The notes beneath the pieces are model-generated. The model did no database searches and had not been told where the DNA came from. It was given only the letters and a program-made list of their open reading frames with translations. This document shows positions 11,971 to 23,784 of a DNA stretch of 64,000 nt, piece after piece. The position numbers were made by a program, and so were the translations under genes. This DNA comes from Nectonema munidae (lineage: Eukaryota > Nematomorpha > Nectonematoida > Nectonematidae). The stretch lies in the NCBI GenBank assembly GCA_030549495.1, contig JAUIRK010000043.1, positions 586,511-650,510 of the forward strand. Direction: 5' to 3'. Each line of letters begins with the position of its first letter. Within the stretch, counting starts at the first letter, position 1.

Positions 11971-13379
11971 ACGCCAAACACTTTTCTCATTATATTAATA
12001 AACTTATCCTTATACAGCAAAACGAACATGCTCAATTTGATTGTAAAAATATTTTTTCACTCTAGATTTAAATTGCAGTTACTGTTTAACTTTGGTAAAA
12101 TTTGTGATCAGTTATTTTTTTTTATCATTTTTGAACAATTTTCGTAGGAAATCGCCCTTTATCAATTCCATCATGAAAGTTGTTTTGTCAATATATACAC
12201 AGGTAATGAATGTTGCATTTCTATGTGGTTAAAATGGTTATATATTTAGTTAATTTGACACTACATTAACTTTTTTGTATTTAAACCCATCTATAAAATA
12301 ATTTTCTTTTTTGATATAATAATGATTTTATCGTTCTCATAAATAGGGAAGGTGGCATATGGGATAATAAGGTCTAATCAAAGCTTTCTCAGATTATTTT
12401 TGCTAAAGCTCATAAAATTTAAATTTATAAATTTTAACTTCTCATGAAATTTTTGAATAATAACCCTGTAGACGGGTTATATATTGAATGATAAATAATT
12501 AATTTACCAAATAAAAATCGTTGTAAAATGACATGGTGAGAAATACTCTAACTAAGCCGAGCACATTTGGCCCTTTAGAAGCAGCATTAGAAACAGCGAT
12601 GAAATATATATATCAATATGAACTCTATTGGTTGCTTACAAATTCACTATCCGCTTGTAGTTTGCACTTCATTTCTTCTATACTATATGGTATCTAATTT
12701 TGCTCTTAATTCTAACTTGATCCTACCTATGTAGCTCTTCAATTATAAAAAGGTTTCCTATTTATTTATCTTAAATATACTCTCATTCACACCAAAGGAA
12801 AAAATTAATTTTTTAGGAATAGTTTTATCTCCACATATTAGTGTTTGTCATATTTATGGTAACTCTAACTGTTTAAAAATTTTCAGATCAGTTTTTTAGT
12901 CAAATGATGATTGAAATATTAACTGATTAAAGCTTTAAAAAATTTTGATTAACAATGGAGGAGCTTCTTCTTCACGGTCACGTTCAAGATGTTTTTTCAA
13001 AATCTCAATACTAGATTTTTACACCATCTTTTAGTTCATTGGAAAATGGTGTATTTTCCGTGTAAAAAAGTTACAAACTCGTTTCTTAAAATTATATAGC
13101 TCCTCAAAGGTTATATTACATTAACAATACAAGGCAAATATAAGGCATACGAATTACTATTTCATTTTTCTTATGATGATGCGTTTTCCTTTCAATGTTC
13201 GTTCAGTTTCTTTACTCCTCTCATACCCAAATATTTGTACTATAATAAATTACGATGTAAGAAAAACCCTGACATATGCTTTATTGTAAATAACTGGTTT
13301 TTATCAATTCGATTGACAATTTGACCCATTTTTTGGACTGTAATGGCGAAAAAGGAGTGTAGAAATTAAAAACATGTAC
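11971..13379. other. Non-coding stretch
   Basis: No gene supported. A short open piece near 12785 has a pattern seen in several RT families, but it is too short to assign and is listed among rejected items. Confidence 0.4.
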
Positions 13380-14430
13380 GATATTGTATTAAAAAATTAT
13401 CTTAAATTTGAAGGATATTTTTAGCGAGAATTTGAACCTAGATCAAAATATTAATAATGATTTAAATCAAAAACGAATTTTTTATTTTGAATTTTTTGAG
13501 AAAATAGAATTTTTTCATAATTTGTTTTTACAGGTTTTTTCCGAATGTCAAACTTGATTAATATTTCCACACATTCTTGCACACTAATTGGGAAAACTTA
13601 GGCCTGTAATGAAGTGAGCATCGTAATAAAAAATATATAAAATATATTTTATTTAAAATATGAAAGTATCTTTATGAGATCATTTTTCAGCCATACTCAC
13701 TAATTTGCACGTTAGCGTATTTTTTCACAGTAATGGATAAAACTTAGTCAAAAAATGGTATATGGTATGGATGGTCAATTTATTTTAAAATATAATTTTC
13801 TCAAAATGTGTATAAATGATTTTGAAGAAAACTTTCAGGTTAAACTAAGAAATTTGTTTCACAGATTCACACCCTAATTACGAAAACTGAGTCCAAACAT
13901 TAAATCAGTATGGTGATCTAGCATATTTTATTGAGAATATAAAAAATATTGAAGGTAATAATTTTTAGTAGTCAATGATTCAAAAATCAAAAATTTGATT
14001 GACATTTTCAGAATTTTTAGCATCCTAATTACGAAAATTCAGTACGGAAATGAAGTGAGCATGATTTTATTAGTAAAAAATCTATATTTTAATTAAAATT
14101 TGAACAATATTCTTAGAGAAAAATTTCAGATGTTAACCGCAAATTTGATTCATACTTTTAGACAGTTTAACACAATTATGATTGATTTAGTATAAAAATA
14201 TATACTTTATCTAGAATTTAAATAATCTTATTTGATACAATTTTCTGACTTAAACCACAAATTTGATTGACACATTCATAAATTTTCGCATCCTAATTAT
14301 GAAAACTATGTCGAGAAATGAATAGCATGGCCGATTTGATATAAGAAATTCATTTTATTTAATATTTTAATGAATGTTTTATTAAGCAATTTTATAATCC
14401 ATCAAAATTTTTTATTGATATTTGCTACAA
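13380..14430. repeat. Decayed tandem repeat related to the TTAA-element satellite
   Basis: About six degenerate units of roughly 170-180 bp follow one another. Each carries versions of AATTTGATTGACA, a 'cctaattacgaaaa' block, 'gaagtgagcat' and a 'aaaatttgaa' stretch. The same ordered motifs appear in the better preserved satellite blocks of the two TTAA elements (about 31370-32760 and 41160-42300). The units here differ much more from each other, so this is an older relative. No TTAA-flanked CCC...GGG ends were found around it. Confidence 0.6.
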
Positions 14431-17069
14431 AGTTGCCGTGTTTATTTTAAAATATCTATAATTTTATTATAAATATATATATTTATAGAATTAGTGTTAT
14501 GTGTAAAAATACACAATACCAAGAATCCTATTTTTCAAGCGAAGCGAGAAACGACCACGAGACCGGCTAGTTTTAATATAAAATTTTGTTCAAAAAATAT
14601 ACATTTTATTTTGATTCAAAATTTTTGACATACGTAGGTTATTCAACAACCGATAAAATAGTATCAAAATATTGAGTTGACGTTTTAGGAAAGGTCAGAA
14701 AGTTTGATAGCATATAATTCACCCATTTTGTACAATTAAAGAGAGGCCATCTGAGATTTTTTGGCTGAAGGGATATATCCAATTGGCATAGTCCGAGGTT
14801 ATTCCCAAAAAAGGCAATCAGTATAAAGGTAGTTACACTTTTCCCTCCTACTTTTTTTATCCAGTCCATAGCTGCCTTGGGAATCGGACAAAATCTTACC
14901 CCTTTAGAAATAGGTGGTGCCTGATGATGTTTGCCAAGTTAAGCGATTTGTCAGGTTTCTTGCGTTGCATTAACAGTAAAGTATTTGCGTTAATATGGAA
15001 AAGCAACTAAGTCAGGGAAGCATCCAGATACATTTCTTCTTGGATCTCCCAGATTTTTTTCATTGCTATGCGTAGAAAATTGTTTTTTCCACAAAAATTT
15101 TTTAACCACATTTAAATTTTAATGTCTTAATTTTAATTTTGAAAAAGAATAAATAAATAAGAAGAAGGAATTATAATGACCTCTAAAATACCAAACTAAT
15201 CCTTGTTATCATGAATATGGTCGATCTTTAAATATAAAAAAGGCGCGATTGAATAAAGCGTTGTTTAAAATTCGTTAAAAAGTAGTGCATTTAATTTCAG
15301 CGTTTTATTTAAAGCGAAAATATTTGACTGAACTCAAACAAAAATCATTATCCAAAAACCCCCTTTTTTAATTTGCTTAGCCTATGCTAAGCACAAGAAA
15401 TGTTGATTTAATGATATCATATACAATACCTATACTTGTAAGTTCTTTGTTAATAATTTTATGGTTTGGTAAATTGAAGAACATTTATAAATTTGATTCT
15501 TCAATTTTTAAATTAATTATTTTAAATAAATAACTAAATACGTCAAGCATCAGCCATATCACTTTTTAACTAACAAAAAATGCTATCGAACTAACAAGGA
15601 AACAAATAATTTATATCATTTCACAAATCAACTATTTCACTAAACTTGTTATGTCTAACAAACAATCTAATTCAACCATTTAAAATAATACGTTTATTGA
15701 ACGTACAGTCCAGCACGCCAAATATTAATCAACTTTATCTATGATCTTTAAATATCGCCATTCAACACAGTTCATATCATAGAATAGTTCCTATTATATT
15801 TGTCTATGTTATATTGGTATGTGAGTGCAATTTCTCTAATAGAAGTAAATTTAAAAGTCATAATACGCATTATTTATTTTTACATTATTTTGTTACAAGT
15901 ATAAATTTTATTAAAAAATTTTTAGGCAAAAAACACCATGTTGGAAAATGGGATTGGAGTGAGATATGTATTGAACGAACCCTTTCTTGTAACACCTTTA
16001 CACGTTTTAAAATTTCTTCTGTTACATATAAGAATCAAATTAATTTTAGGGAAAAGTTTATACAGATGAATTCTTGTTTACACTTCAGCAACTAGAATTT
16101 TCTGGATACCTTGAAAAACATTTGGAATGTGACGTATTCTTGCTTATATCGAGGTAATTGATCAAAATAACTAAAGCATTGATATAGAGTTTTTTTTACA
16201 GAAATAGTTATAAAAATTTTGTTGGAGAATTTGGTAAGATGTTTCATATGATATCAAAACATATATCATACCAATCTTTGTCAATCACCCCGTCCTAACA
16301 TGAACATGATACCTAAAGTCAATTAGATACCGTCTTTATAGATTTGTATATCCGATTTGTTTATATAATATCCTAATAATTCTGATCATAGAGCTTTTTC
16401 AAAGGGAAATGCAAGAATGATATATTTATTATATTCTTACAGATATCTCTTCTGAAACCTAAACATTAAACACAGGAGATAGGCCTCATGATTTTTATCC
16501 AATACTACGACATTTAAAACTATATTATTATACATTTCTTAGCTATATCCATTCGGATCCGCTCCCTCGCTGTGGTATGGTCAACTCACAACAAAGCATT
16601 ATTTTAGTAGGGGGCATTGTGGCTTATTTCACCTAATCTCTTCTTCCTATTTTCATGGCCTTATTTCACAATATTGTATAATAAAATATAACACGTAGTT
16701 TTGTAATTACGGGCCTCATCAATGATAAATAGGTCAAAAATTTTTTTCATTTTATTAAATTGTTAAGATTATCGCATAGAACAGAAGTTTGCAAAGTAGA
16801 TTTTGGGAAACACTGATATTGAACCAAAGAGTGATTGGGATTAGGTGGAAAAATTTTAAGTATAAAATTTCAATAAAGACATTCTCACAGTTAGTAAATA
16901 ACTTCTAAAAAGAGTTGTCAACTTGTACATTGCTCTTACATTGCTCTATTATATAATATTAAACGTTATCCTCTGGGCTTACACAGTTAAGCGTTGATAG
17001 CCTATAAAATATTATAAAATCGATAAAAAAATAAAGAAAAATTATATACATTATGACTATATAATAGTA
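14431..17069. other. Long stretch without an identified gene
   Basis: Two open frames are notable but unassigned. On the minus strand, 14639-14869 (76 codons) reads MDWIKKVGGKSVTTFILIAF and continues upstream in the same frame with PPISKGVRFCPIPKAA, so it resembles coding DNA of some element; no family was recognised. On the plus strand, 15814-16095 (93 codons) includes KWDWSEICIERTLSC after a TTTTTAG acceptor-like site. The remainder is A+T-rich and shows nothing recognisable. Confidence 0.4.
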
Positions 17070-17460
17070 TTAGAGTTCTTCAAAAAATTTCAATGACAAA
17101 AATGGTCCTGCGTCTGTAAAAGTTTCGGAAATTATTACATAGAGTAATTTGAAAAAGTTTGCACCTTCCTTCTTGTCAGGAATCCACAAAGATAGAACTG
17201 ATTCCACCTTAAGCAAAGATTTATCACGCACTGTTTTTTTGTCTTTGAATAAATTTGTTTTGCACTTTTGTAGCAGCACGCGTTCTCTAATCACTTTCTC
17301 ACCACTTTGAATCGATTGATTCGTGCTTTAATTAACCGCAAACTGATGAGCTACAGTTATTTTTTTCTGTCCCTGTTTTAATATAATAAAGCTTGTTCAC
17401 CTTTTTTTCAAGAGTGACTATTTTTCTGACACGTTTAGTTTCTTTGGAATATGCATGAGG
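17070..17460 (-). mobile_element. Tigger/pogo N-terminal relic
   Basis: Minus-strand frames give the start of a CENP-B-type DNA-binding region (KRVRKIVTLEKKV, about 17430-17390) and then LLKVESVLSLWIPDKKEG, which parallels the 'ME-x-L-L-x-x-W-I-x-D' segment of jerky/Tigger proteins. The catalytic domain is missing and stops interrupt the helix-turn-helix part. A small, old fragment without visible ends. Confidence 0.55.
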
Positions 17461-18274
17461 TTTCGGTGGCAATGTGAATTACATATATAAAAGAAAGTTG
17501 CATTAAACATCTGGATGGATCAACCCAATAATAAAAACTTAACATTTAGAAAAGAAAGATACAAAACACTTTACAAATAAGTTTTTTTGTTTTTTTATTG
17601 GATTAACTACTGACTATTGCCCGGATCGAGATTTGCTATCTTTATTGCCCTCTGTCAGATATCCCAGAATGTTGTAATCAGCGCGTTTTTAGAAATTTGA
17701 ACTTTATCAAATTTTTTTTGGGAATATATAAATTCGCAATTGTAGACAACGGATAGCCGGGGCATTATTATATCACATTAAGTGAAGGATTTTGAATATT
17801 CCAAATAGAATACAAAAATAACAAACCTCGTTTCTCAAGAAATAACAACTTTTGTGATATTTAAAAGTTTAATTTTCTTCTTCAGTTGATCGATCGCCGA
17901 GAATCTAAGAAAACATCCAATAAGCGACGCACATTTATAATATTCTTCCTTTCTTTGCTTTGGCCCTGTATGCCTGAGAAAATATTAAAAGTGCGCAAAT
18001 ATATGCCCAACACTCTCTGAACAAAATAAAAGTTTCACGTTCGCATCCGGTACTTACAAAAATGTGCATTCCCAAACCTCTTTGAAAAACGACACATTAA
18101 TGTACCACGTCACATTAAAAATTAGAAAAATTAAAGATTTAGGTTATTGAATTGAGGCTCTGAAAATTTGGGACCTCAAAATGGATGTATTAAAAAACTT
18201 TTATACATAATTTAAATCGATCCAAGAAAGTTTTAACAGAATATCAAACGTGAATAATGACATTTTTTAAGTAT
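17461..18274. other. Non-coding stretch
   Basis: No recognised exon or element between the Tigger relic and the left inverted arm. Confidence 0.4.
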
Positions 18275-18884
18275 TTTGTATGCGTCAAGAAAATAATATG
18301 CAAAATTAGATTGCTGAATTTAGAAGAACAAAATATAGTAAAATACCTTAAAAAGTTCTTTGGTATTGGAAGTATGATTTTTTAATTTCATCGATGTTAA
18401 ATATATATAGTAGTCTGAAAAAATCACGGATGCCTGACCACTAATATGAGCTTCAAGTGAACAATTTCTATGAAATTTAATTTTTTTAATAATCTATCAT
18501 ATTATTAAAGGGTAACTACTAAAAACTTGACTTGAAATAGGATTCTTAAATTTCACAAATTATGTAAACAAAATATATAATAGTCTGGCCAAACCACGTA
18601 TGCTTTGTATATTTTATATGCAATTGCTTGCTTTTTTATTGCATCCCATATTTAGCTCCTATGGTCTTGCGAAACCGCCAATAAAGTACTTTGAAAGTAT
18701 CACATGCACTCATTGTTGCAAATCAGTTTAGGCTGAAAAAGTTCTAATTCTAATAAATTCTTGGACGTTCTCATAAAACTGTTATTTTTTAAAATATGAA
18801 TACAACTTTCAAAATTAGCTTGATCGTGCACTACATATATGAGAACGTAAATCTTAGAATGTTGTATTATATTCTCTATTTTAG

Positions 18885-18996
18885 GTAGAGCTTATCTCAG
18901 AAACGTGTGTTATCGCAAAAAGTCGTATGCATACGTTTATTTCACAAACAATACTTCAACTAACGGATTTGTAATAGCTCACGAACTAACTCATTT
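18885..18996 (+). CDS. M12B (ADAM/adamalysin-type) metalloprotease exon with zinc-binding HELTH
   Basis: A 112-nt exon lies between a CTATTTTAG acceptor and a GTAAGC donor. Entering in phase 1, it encodes RAYLRNVCYRKKSYAYVYFT, then NNTSTNGFVIAHELTHL, and leaves with two nucleotides of the next codon. HE-x-x-H is the metzincin zinc helix with its glutamate base. The G-x-A-x5-C block about 30 residues before it is the usual M12B arrangement. Joined to the exon at 21311 the motif completes as HELTHLLGAEHD, the full HExxHxxGxxHD signature. M12B proteases are secreted or membrane-anchored peptidases acting outside the cell. The exon is intact here, while its inverted copy is split by a piggyBac. 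Upstream exons were not securely found. Confidence 0.85.
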
Positions 18997-19828
18997 GTAA
19001 GCCTTTTTTATTTGTCTTTAAAAACGTTTTGACTTTTTTTTGACACACTTTTATTCAAAAATAATAAAATCATATTGGTAGCTATCACTCTGAAAATATA
19101 ATCTCAAAAAAATGGGCCCCAAACAACGAGCAATTTTTAACTTCTAAGTTTTACACTGAAAGTATCTTCTTAGTACTAAACATAATAGGATGTGAAAAAA
19201 CTAAGTGATGATATTTGTATTTGAATAAATCACATTTATATTTGGAAAAATTTATTTAAAAAAAAATATCTATTACACTCGATATTCAAGAATTTATATT
19301 TTGAACAAATTTTCATTTTTATTCCTTATAAAAGAAATAAAAATTTTAGTTAAATTATTTTTATTCAAAGTTTGCTGGAGAGAAAAATAAAATCTAAAAT
19401 AAAAAAAACTCAAAGAATAAACAACATTGAAAAACTTCTACTCTAATATAAAGAAAGTTTTTTTCAAAATACAATTGTTAAACCCATATCCTCTCCTCCC
19501 AAAGCAGATGCGGGCACCAGGTTCGAGAAAAAACATAATGAATTGAAAAATCCTAATATTTAACAATCCAAAATTAATTTATATAATTTAATTTAATTTC
19601 TAAATTCTGGAAAAATAGAGTGATGAATAGATACATCTCTTAAAACATATATGTACCTCTATAAACTTAGAAAAAATAACCTCATGAAATCAACAAAATC
19701 AAAGGGTGGTGGCATTTTTAACAAAAAGTTTAAAGCTCTCTTGCACCCCCTATAATTATCTCTCGCACCCTTAGGGGTGTCTTCACTAAAGCACTAAAAT
19801 TTGCTCACACCTGCCCGCCTTCCTGCAT

Positions 19829-20925
19829 TTTATTACTTTGCACGCGTCCCATACTCACAAAAAACCCACAACTTTATTTTAAATCCTGCACCCAACCCAC
19901 AATTTCACATTTTAGCCTGCAATTTCAAATTTAAACCTTCAGCAGCCCAAATTAACACATAAGTATTTCATTTTGATAAATAAAGAATATAATTTAAATG
20001 CTAGTGTTTTTATACAATGAATTTTTACGATGTTAAATTTAAAACAAAATTTGGTTATTTATAGCGCTGTTTTAAAAATAGAATATCAATGACGTTTGGC
20101 TTTTTAACGCCGTTTTTCCAGAAATAAAATGGGGAGCAAGACTGAAGTTACGCTCCTTATCAGCACTTGTTTCCAAAATACATAAAACATTGCTCGCAAC
20201 AACAGAAAGAGTAGGAACATTTCTTCAATATAATGTTCAATAAAAAGTGCAAGAAACACATGGAGCACTTACTGATGTTAGACTTTATATAATCGGATAT
20301 GAGCTATGAATGAAACTATCTTATAAATTATTCTATTTTTTAAGAATTAATTGGCAAATACCTACAATTTTACAAGTTAACCCGTTTTAAACAAATGACC
20401 CGCACCCGCAATTTATGTATGGGTCACGCAAAACCCACACGATTGGCCCAGGTTTTTATATAATGCTTTATTGCTTCGTGTAGTTTTTAACGAATATCAT
20501 AGTTGAAGGATGTTTTGTTTTTAACATAAAAAGATCTGAATTCATTTGTTATAATCATGCTTAGATCCGCATCAAACTTTAGTATTAACACATACTCACG
20601 AAGCTCTATCACTACAATATGCATAATTCAACACACACACTCATGACAAAAGAAATTTTTGCACCTTTCGTAACTCTTTTCACTTTATACGCATTTACCC
20701 ATATCTTAAACGCATATTTACATATTTGATACCTTTTCTCCTACTTGATAATGTTGTCAATCCGAAATTAATCGTCTTTTTCCAATAAATTTTGTTCCTA
20801 ATCCTAAATTATAATTTTCTTTGTTTTCTTCGTCATCCTATGACGGAGCAACCTATTAACGTTCCACCATGTTTAGATGTACAAAAACTAGTTAAATGTT
20901 AGCAATTTCTTCTATAGATATTGAG
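19829..20925. repeat. Segment unique to left arm
   Basis: Homology with the right arm stops near 19829 and resumes near 20925. The right arm has different DNA at the matching place (39523-43205). The segment contains several ACCCACAA/ACCCGCAA-type motifs near both ends (19860-19930 and 20395-20450), hinting at a short element, and a (CA)n run near 20632. No coding frame or clear terminal repeat was found. Confidence 0.4.
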
Positions 20926-21310
20926 TGGTTCAAACGTTTTTTCTACTTATCCAAATGTCCACTTTCGGAGAAACTTCTTTCACACTAAACACTGGTTATT
21001 TCAACCTTCATCTAAAAAAAAAGATTTTTATTGGTTATAAAGTCATAAAATGGAAATTTTGGAGCTCACCTCTCAAAAAGCATAAGTAGAGGTAAGAATA
21101 GACAACAGTTAGAGTTAGAAGGATTGTTTTTTCACTCTATGCTAAATGTATCTTTGATAATTTCAAAGTAACCACGATGTCATTGAGCATAGACGGATCT
21201 TGCACTGAGCTTCTTTTGGTAGAGGTGTTCCAATTCGCACAGGACTAGCCGTTAATGAAACACCTTTGATTTCGATAATTCCATATGTAAATGGAAAGTT
21301 GTGATTTTAG

Positions 21311-21433
21311 ACTTGGAGCTGAACATGATGGAGAAGACACCAAATACTTGATGAACCCATTCGTATTGGACCATAATTACCTCGAGACACACATTGTGCG
21401 TTTTTCACCTTTAACGCAAGAATACATAAGGAA
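21311..21433 (+). CDS. M12B metalloprotease exon with third zinc ligand and Met-turn
   Basis: The exon starts after GTGATTTTAG and supplies the one nucleotide needed to finish the codon split at 18996. It encodes LGAEHDGEDTKYLMNPF and then VLDHNYLETHIVRFSPLTQE with YIRK. This holds the third zinc-ligand histidine, the aspartate after it, and a Met-turn (YLMNPF) at the expected short distance. The RFSPLTQEYI block matches the W/F-S-x-C-S-x-x-x-I helix that follows in adamalysins, with the first cysteine replaced. It probably ends at the GTAAAT donor after 21433 in phase 2; if that donor is not used, a stop follows within two codons. An inverted paralogue is at 38724-38846. Confidence 0.85.
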
Positions 21434-21869
21434 GTAAATTTTAGAATAATTTATTTTAAATCATGACTAACATATTTCTATTACACTTTAGCAACACGAA
21501 GAAATTTTGTATGTATTTGAGAAACAAATAACATAAGCGGTCTTTAATGTTAAAGCTTTTCTAACTCTCAAATTCTAATAAAATTCTGTTTCATTTGTTT
21601 ATATTTCTTCAAATTATATATTTTTATATATTATTTTTACACTTCCGTGACCTTTTTTATTGTATTGTTTGTATTGGATGCAATGGAAAAATAATCTTGC
21701 ATTGAATTGATGCAAGACCAGTATATCCATAGGGCTTTTCAACGTTTGTAATAGTAAGAGCACAAAAAAAAGGTAAGATCTTACGGACAAAATATATGCT
21801 GAAAAATTTCAGGATATAAGTACCATAAAAAAGTTACAGATTAAAATATAATTAGTTAACATTTTATCA

Positions 21870-22090
21870 AGTGAAATAATATGATTTAAAAATTTTAATA
21901 ACATTTTTAATATTAGTTTATTTTCGAATTTGAAACACTTTCCTTATAAGATAAAAATTTTTCAGAGCATTTTAGATATATAAAGCCTTTAGAATTAGAG
22001 CTTTAATAAACTTGTAAAATTCACAGATCTAAAATCTCAAAATTTTTAGGTAATATGTTCTCTTTTAGTCAACTTAGAAAAAGCTTATCT
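21870..22090 (+). repeat. Direct repeat, copy 1
   Basis: This block (GTGAAATAA..., a GAATTTGAAACACTTTCC-like centre, then CTCAAAATTTTTAGG) recurs in the same orientation at about 23060-23270. The two are clearly related but diverged. No element ends are seen. The first copy straddles the inner edge of the left arm. Confidence 0.6.
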
Positions 22091-22334
22091 ATGCCAGAGG
22101 TTCAAAATTGTGTAAAAATTTTGTAAACCTTATATTTGAACAGAATAAAATGATGTTTGAAACAAATATGTTTAATCCTCACATTTCAACAAAATCAATT
22201 GTCTAAAAACGTTTTCACACATGCAGAAAAATTGTAGTATATGTTTTATTTAAGTCCAGGATAAAAGCATAAAAGTTTGAAACAAACTTTAAAACTTTGT
22301 ATATTTTTTATAGGCTTAAAATATATTTGAAAAA

Positions 22335-22391
22335 TATTTAAAAATCCCAACTGATTTCTAGTCAGGGCCTTAACCAATTCGCCACGACTGC
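22335..22391 (-). tRNA. tRNA-Ser(AGA) 5'-half pseudogene or SINE head
   Basis: Read on the minus strand, the sequence begins GCAGTCGTGGCGAATTGG and continues TTAAGGCCCTGACTAG then AAATCAGTTGGGA. This is the 5' half of a eukaryotic serine tRNA: acceptor strand, D arm with a good A box (TGGCGAATTGG), and an anticodon stem CTGA/TCAG around a seven-base loop holding AGA. The variable arm, B box, T arm and 3' acceptor strand are absent; A+T-rich DNA follows. It is therefore not a working tRNA. Either a truncated pseudogene or the head of a tRNA-derived SINE would explain it. Confidence 0.7.
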
Positions 22392-22763
22392 ACAAATATA
22401 CAATAAAATATTTATTTATATTAAACACGATTTATTAACGCCCTCAAGGAGGCGTTTTGATTATTAAAATGAAATTGGAAGGAAATTCATACAAATAGTA
22501 TGCAAACACGTTAATTGCAACTATAAAATATTCATCAATGAACTTTTTAAGTTTTTGATGAGTTCAAAAGGCTACACAAGATTTCGGGAAATGTTCGCTA
22601 ATAAACGTTCACTTTATTTGGAAAACATTCTCTAGTCCATACACAAAAGTTCTAGTTATTTACACAGAATTTCTAGTTTAGTTTTAGTTAATACAATGCA
22701 TACATGTCATTTTTGTCCGTATATTTAAATAAGTGATAAAATTTTAATTAAGCATGTTATTAG

Positions 22764-22838
22764 AAACCTTAGAAATGATCCAAATTTCAATATCAATTGT
22801 TGCTTTGATGGATGTTTTGCATCTTTGTCATATTCGAG
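22764..22838 (+). CDS. M12B metalloprotease exon, end of catalytic domain
   Basis: A 75-nt exon lies between an ATTAG acceptor and a GTATAG donor. It begins with the single nucleotide that completes the codon left open at 21433 and ends with two nucleotides, so the phase carries on. It encodes NLRNDPNFNINCCFDGCFAS then LSYSR. In M12B proteins the catalytic domain ends shortly after the Met-turn helix with a cysteine-bearing stretch of this kind. No disintegrin domain was found downstream. The acceptor tract is weak, so the call leans on phase, position and the cysteine cluster. Confidence 0.6.
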
Positions 22839-23059
22839 GTATAGAAAAGATTATGATTGAAAACATTTAAAAGGTGATATGATAATTTATCAGAGGAACA
22901 AAGTTATTTGGAAAAGAATGAGTCCATGTTATTTTATGTTATTCAATCTGGCAGTATAACTTGCTACTCAGAAGGGTACACTTTACTACGACTAAAAAAT
23001 TTCATATATTTCTTGTCTGAAAATAATAATTTATTCAGCAGGCTTAGTTTTCTCCAATA

Positions 23060-23270
23060 AAATTGAAGAAAAGTGAAATAACATTTGATAAATTTAATAC
23101 TATTTTTAATATATTTTAGAATTTAAAACACTTTTCTTACAAGATAGATTTCTACAGGGCATTTTGGAAATAGAAAGCTCCATAAAATAAATCTTTAAAA
23201 TCATCAAAAACTAAAACTCTCAAAATTTTCAGGTATTATCTACCCTTTTTCACTAAACTCAGAAAAAAAA
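23060..23270 (+). repeat. Direct repeat, copy 2
   Basis: Diverged second copy of 21870-22090, sharing the ordered blocks GTGAAATAACA, AAACACTTTTCTTACAAGAT, CAGGGCATTTT and CTCAAAATTTTCAGG. It lies outside the inverted arms. Confidence 0.6.
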
Positions 23271-23399
23271 ATTTTGTAGGAGGTTCAAATTGTTGGATGC
23301 TATAAACACTCTGGTTTAATCCGCACTTTTTACCAGAATTAATTGACTAAAATTGGGGTGCATATTATTTACATAAACTGAATTTAACCCAAGAAAAAA

Positions 23400-23784
23400 G
23401 TGGTGTGAACGAAAATGGACAAAATGCATGTATATACCAGCAAACAAAATGCATCAGCTGGTTTTTTCACCACAAATTGCATACGACTTGATATAGTACT
23501 GAGATTTCCAAGAAGTCAACCATCCAAAAGAAGCGTTGAAATCAGAATTACCTAAAACAGCAGCAAATTCGGTTGCTTTCGATTGAATAATTGGGCCAGA
23601 AAGGGGAAAGTTTTTTGCTCTTGCTCGTTGAAACCATTCCTACGTTAATTTGTTCAACTTATCAAATTTACAAAGGCTATCGAAGCGTTTTTTGCTCACA
23701 GAAGCCTTGTTTTGATACCATTGTAGATAAACATCAGCTTTTTTTTAATGTCAGAAACTGTGCTTGTACCTTTTTACAAAAAGC
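23400..23784 (-). mobile_element. Tigger/pogo N-terminal relic
   Basis: Minus-strand frames read KADVYLQWYQNKASVSKKRF, then RARAKNFPLSGPIIQSKATE and FNASFGWLTSWKSQYYI with YAICGEK. These are the CENP-B-type DNA-binding segments of a Tigger transposase, nearest to the copy at 51969-54396. The DDE domain is missing and at least one stop interrupts the fragment. It abuts a copy of repeat R on its right. Confidence 0.75.

Larger units (their letters stand above)
18275..21972 (+). repeat. Left arm of large inverted segmental duplication
   Basis: Reading this arm forward matches the reverse complement of 47705 down to 37765 over most of its length. Checked anchors include 18360-18420 with 47560-47620, 18660-18960 with 46955-47250, 19010-19190 with 44030-44220, 19690-19825 with 43210-43360, 20930-21050 with 39390-39520, 21360-21500 with 38650-38770, and 21770-21960 with 37770-37960. 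Many stretches are nearly identical, so the duplication is not ancient. This arm keeps the host protease exons open and has none of the three transposon insertions of the other arm. Confidence 0.9.

Noticed and set aside
12720-13010. Short RT-like pattern (KINFLGIVLS)
   Set aside because: Only one block of about ten residues is seen; too little to assign a retroelement family or limits.
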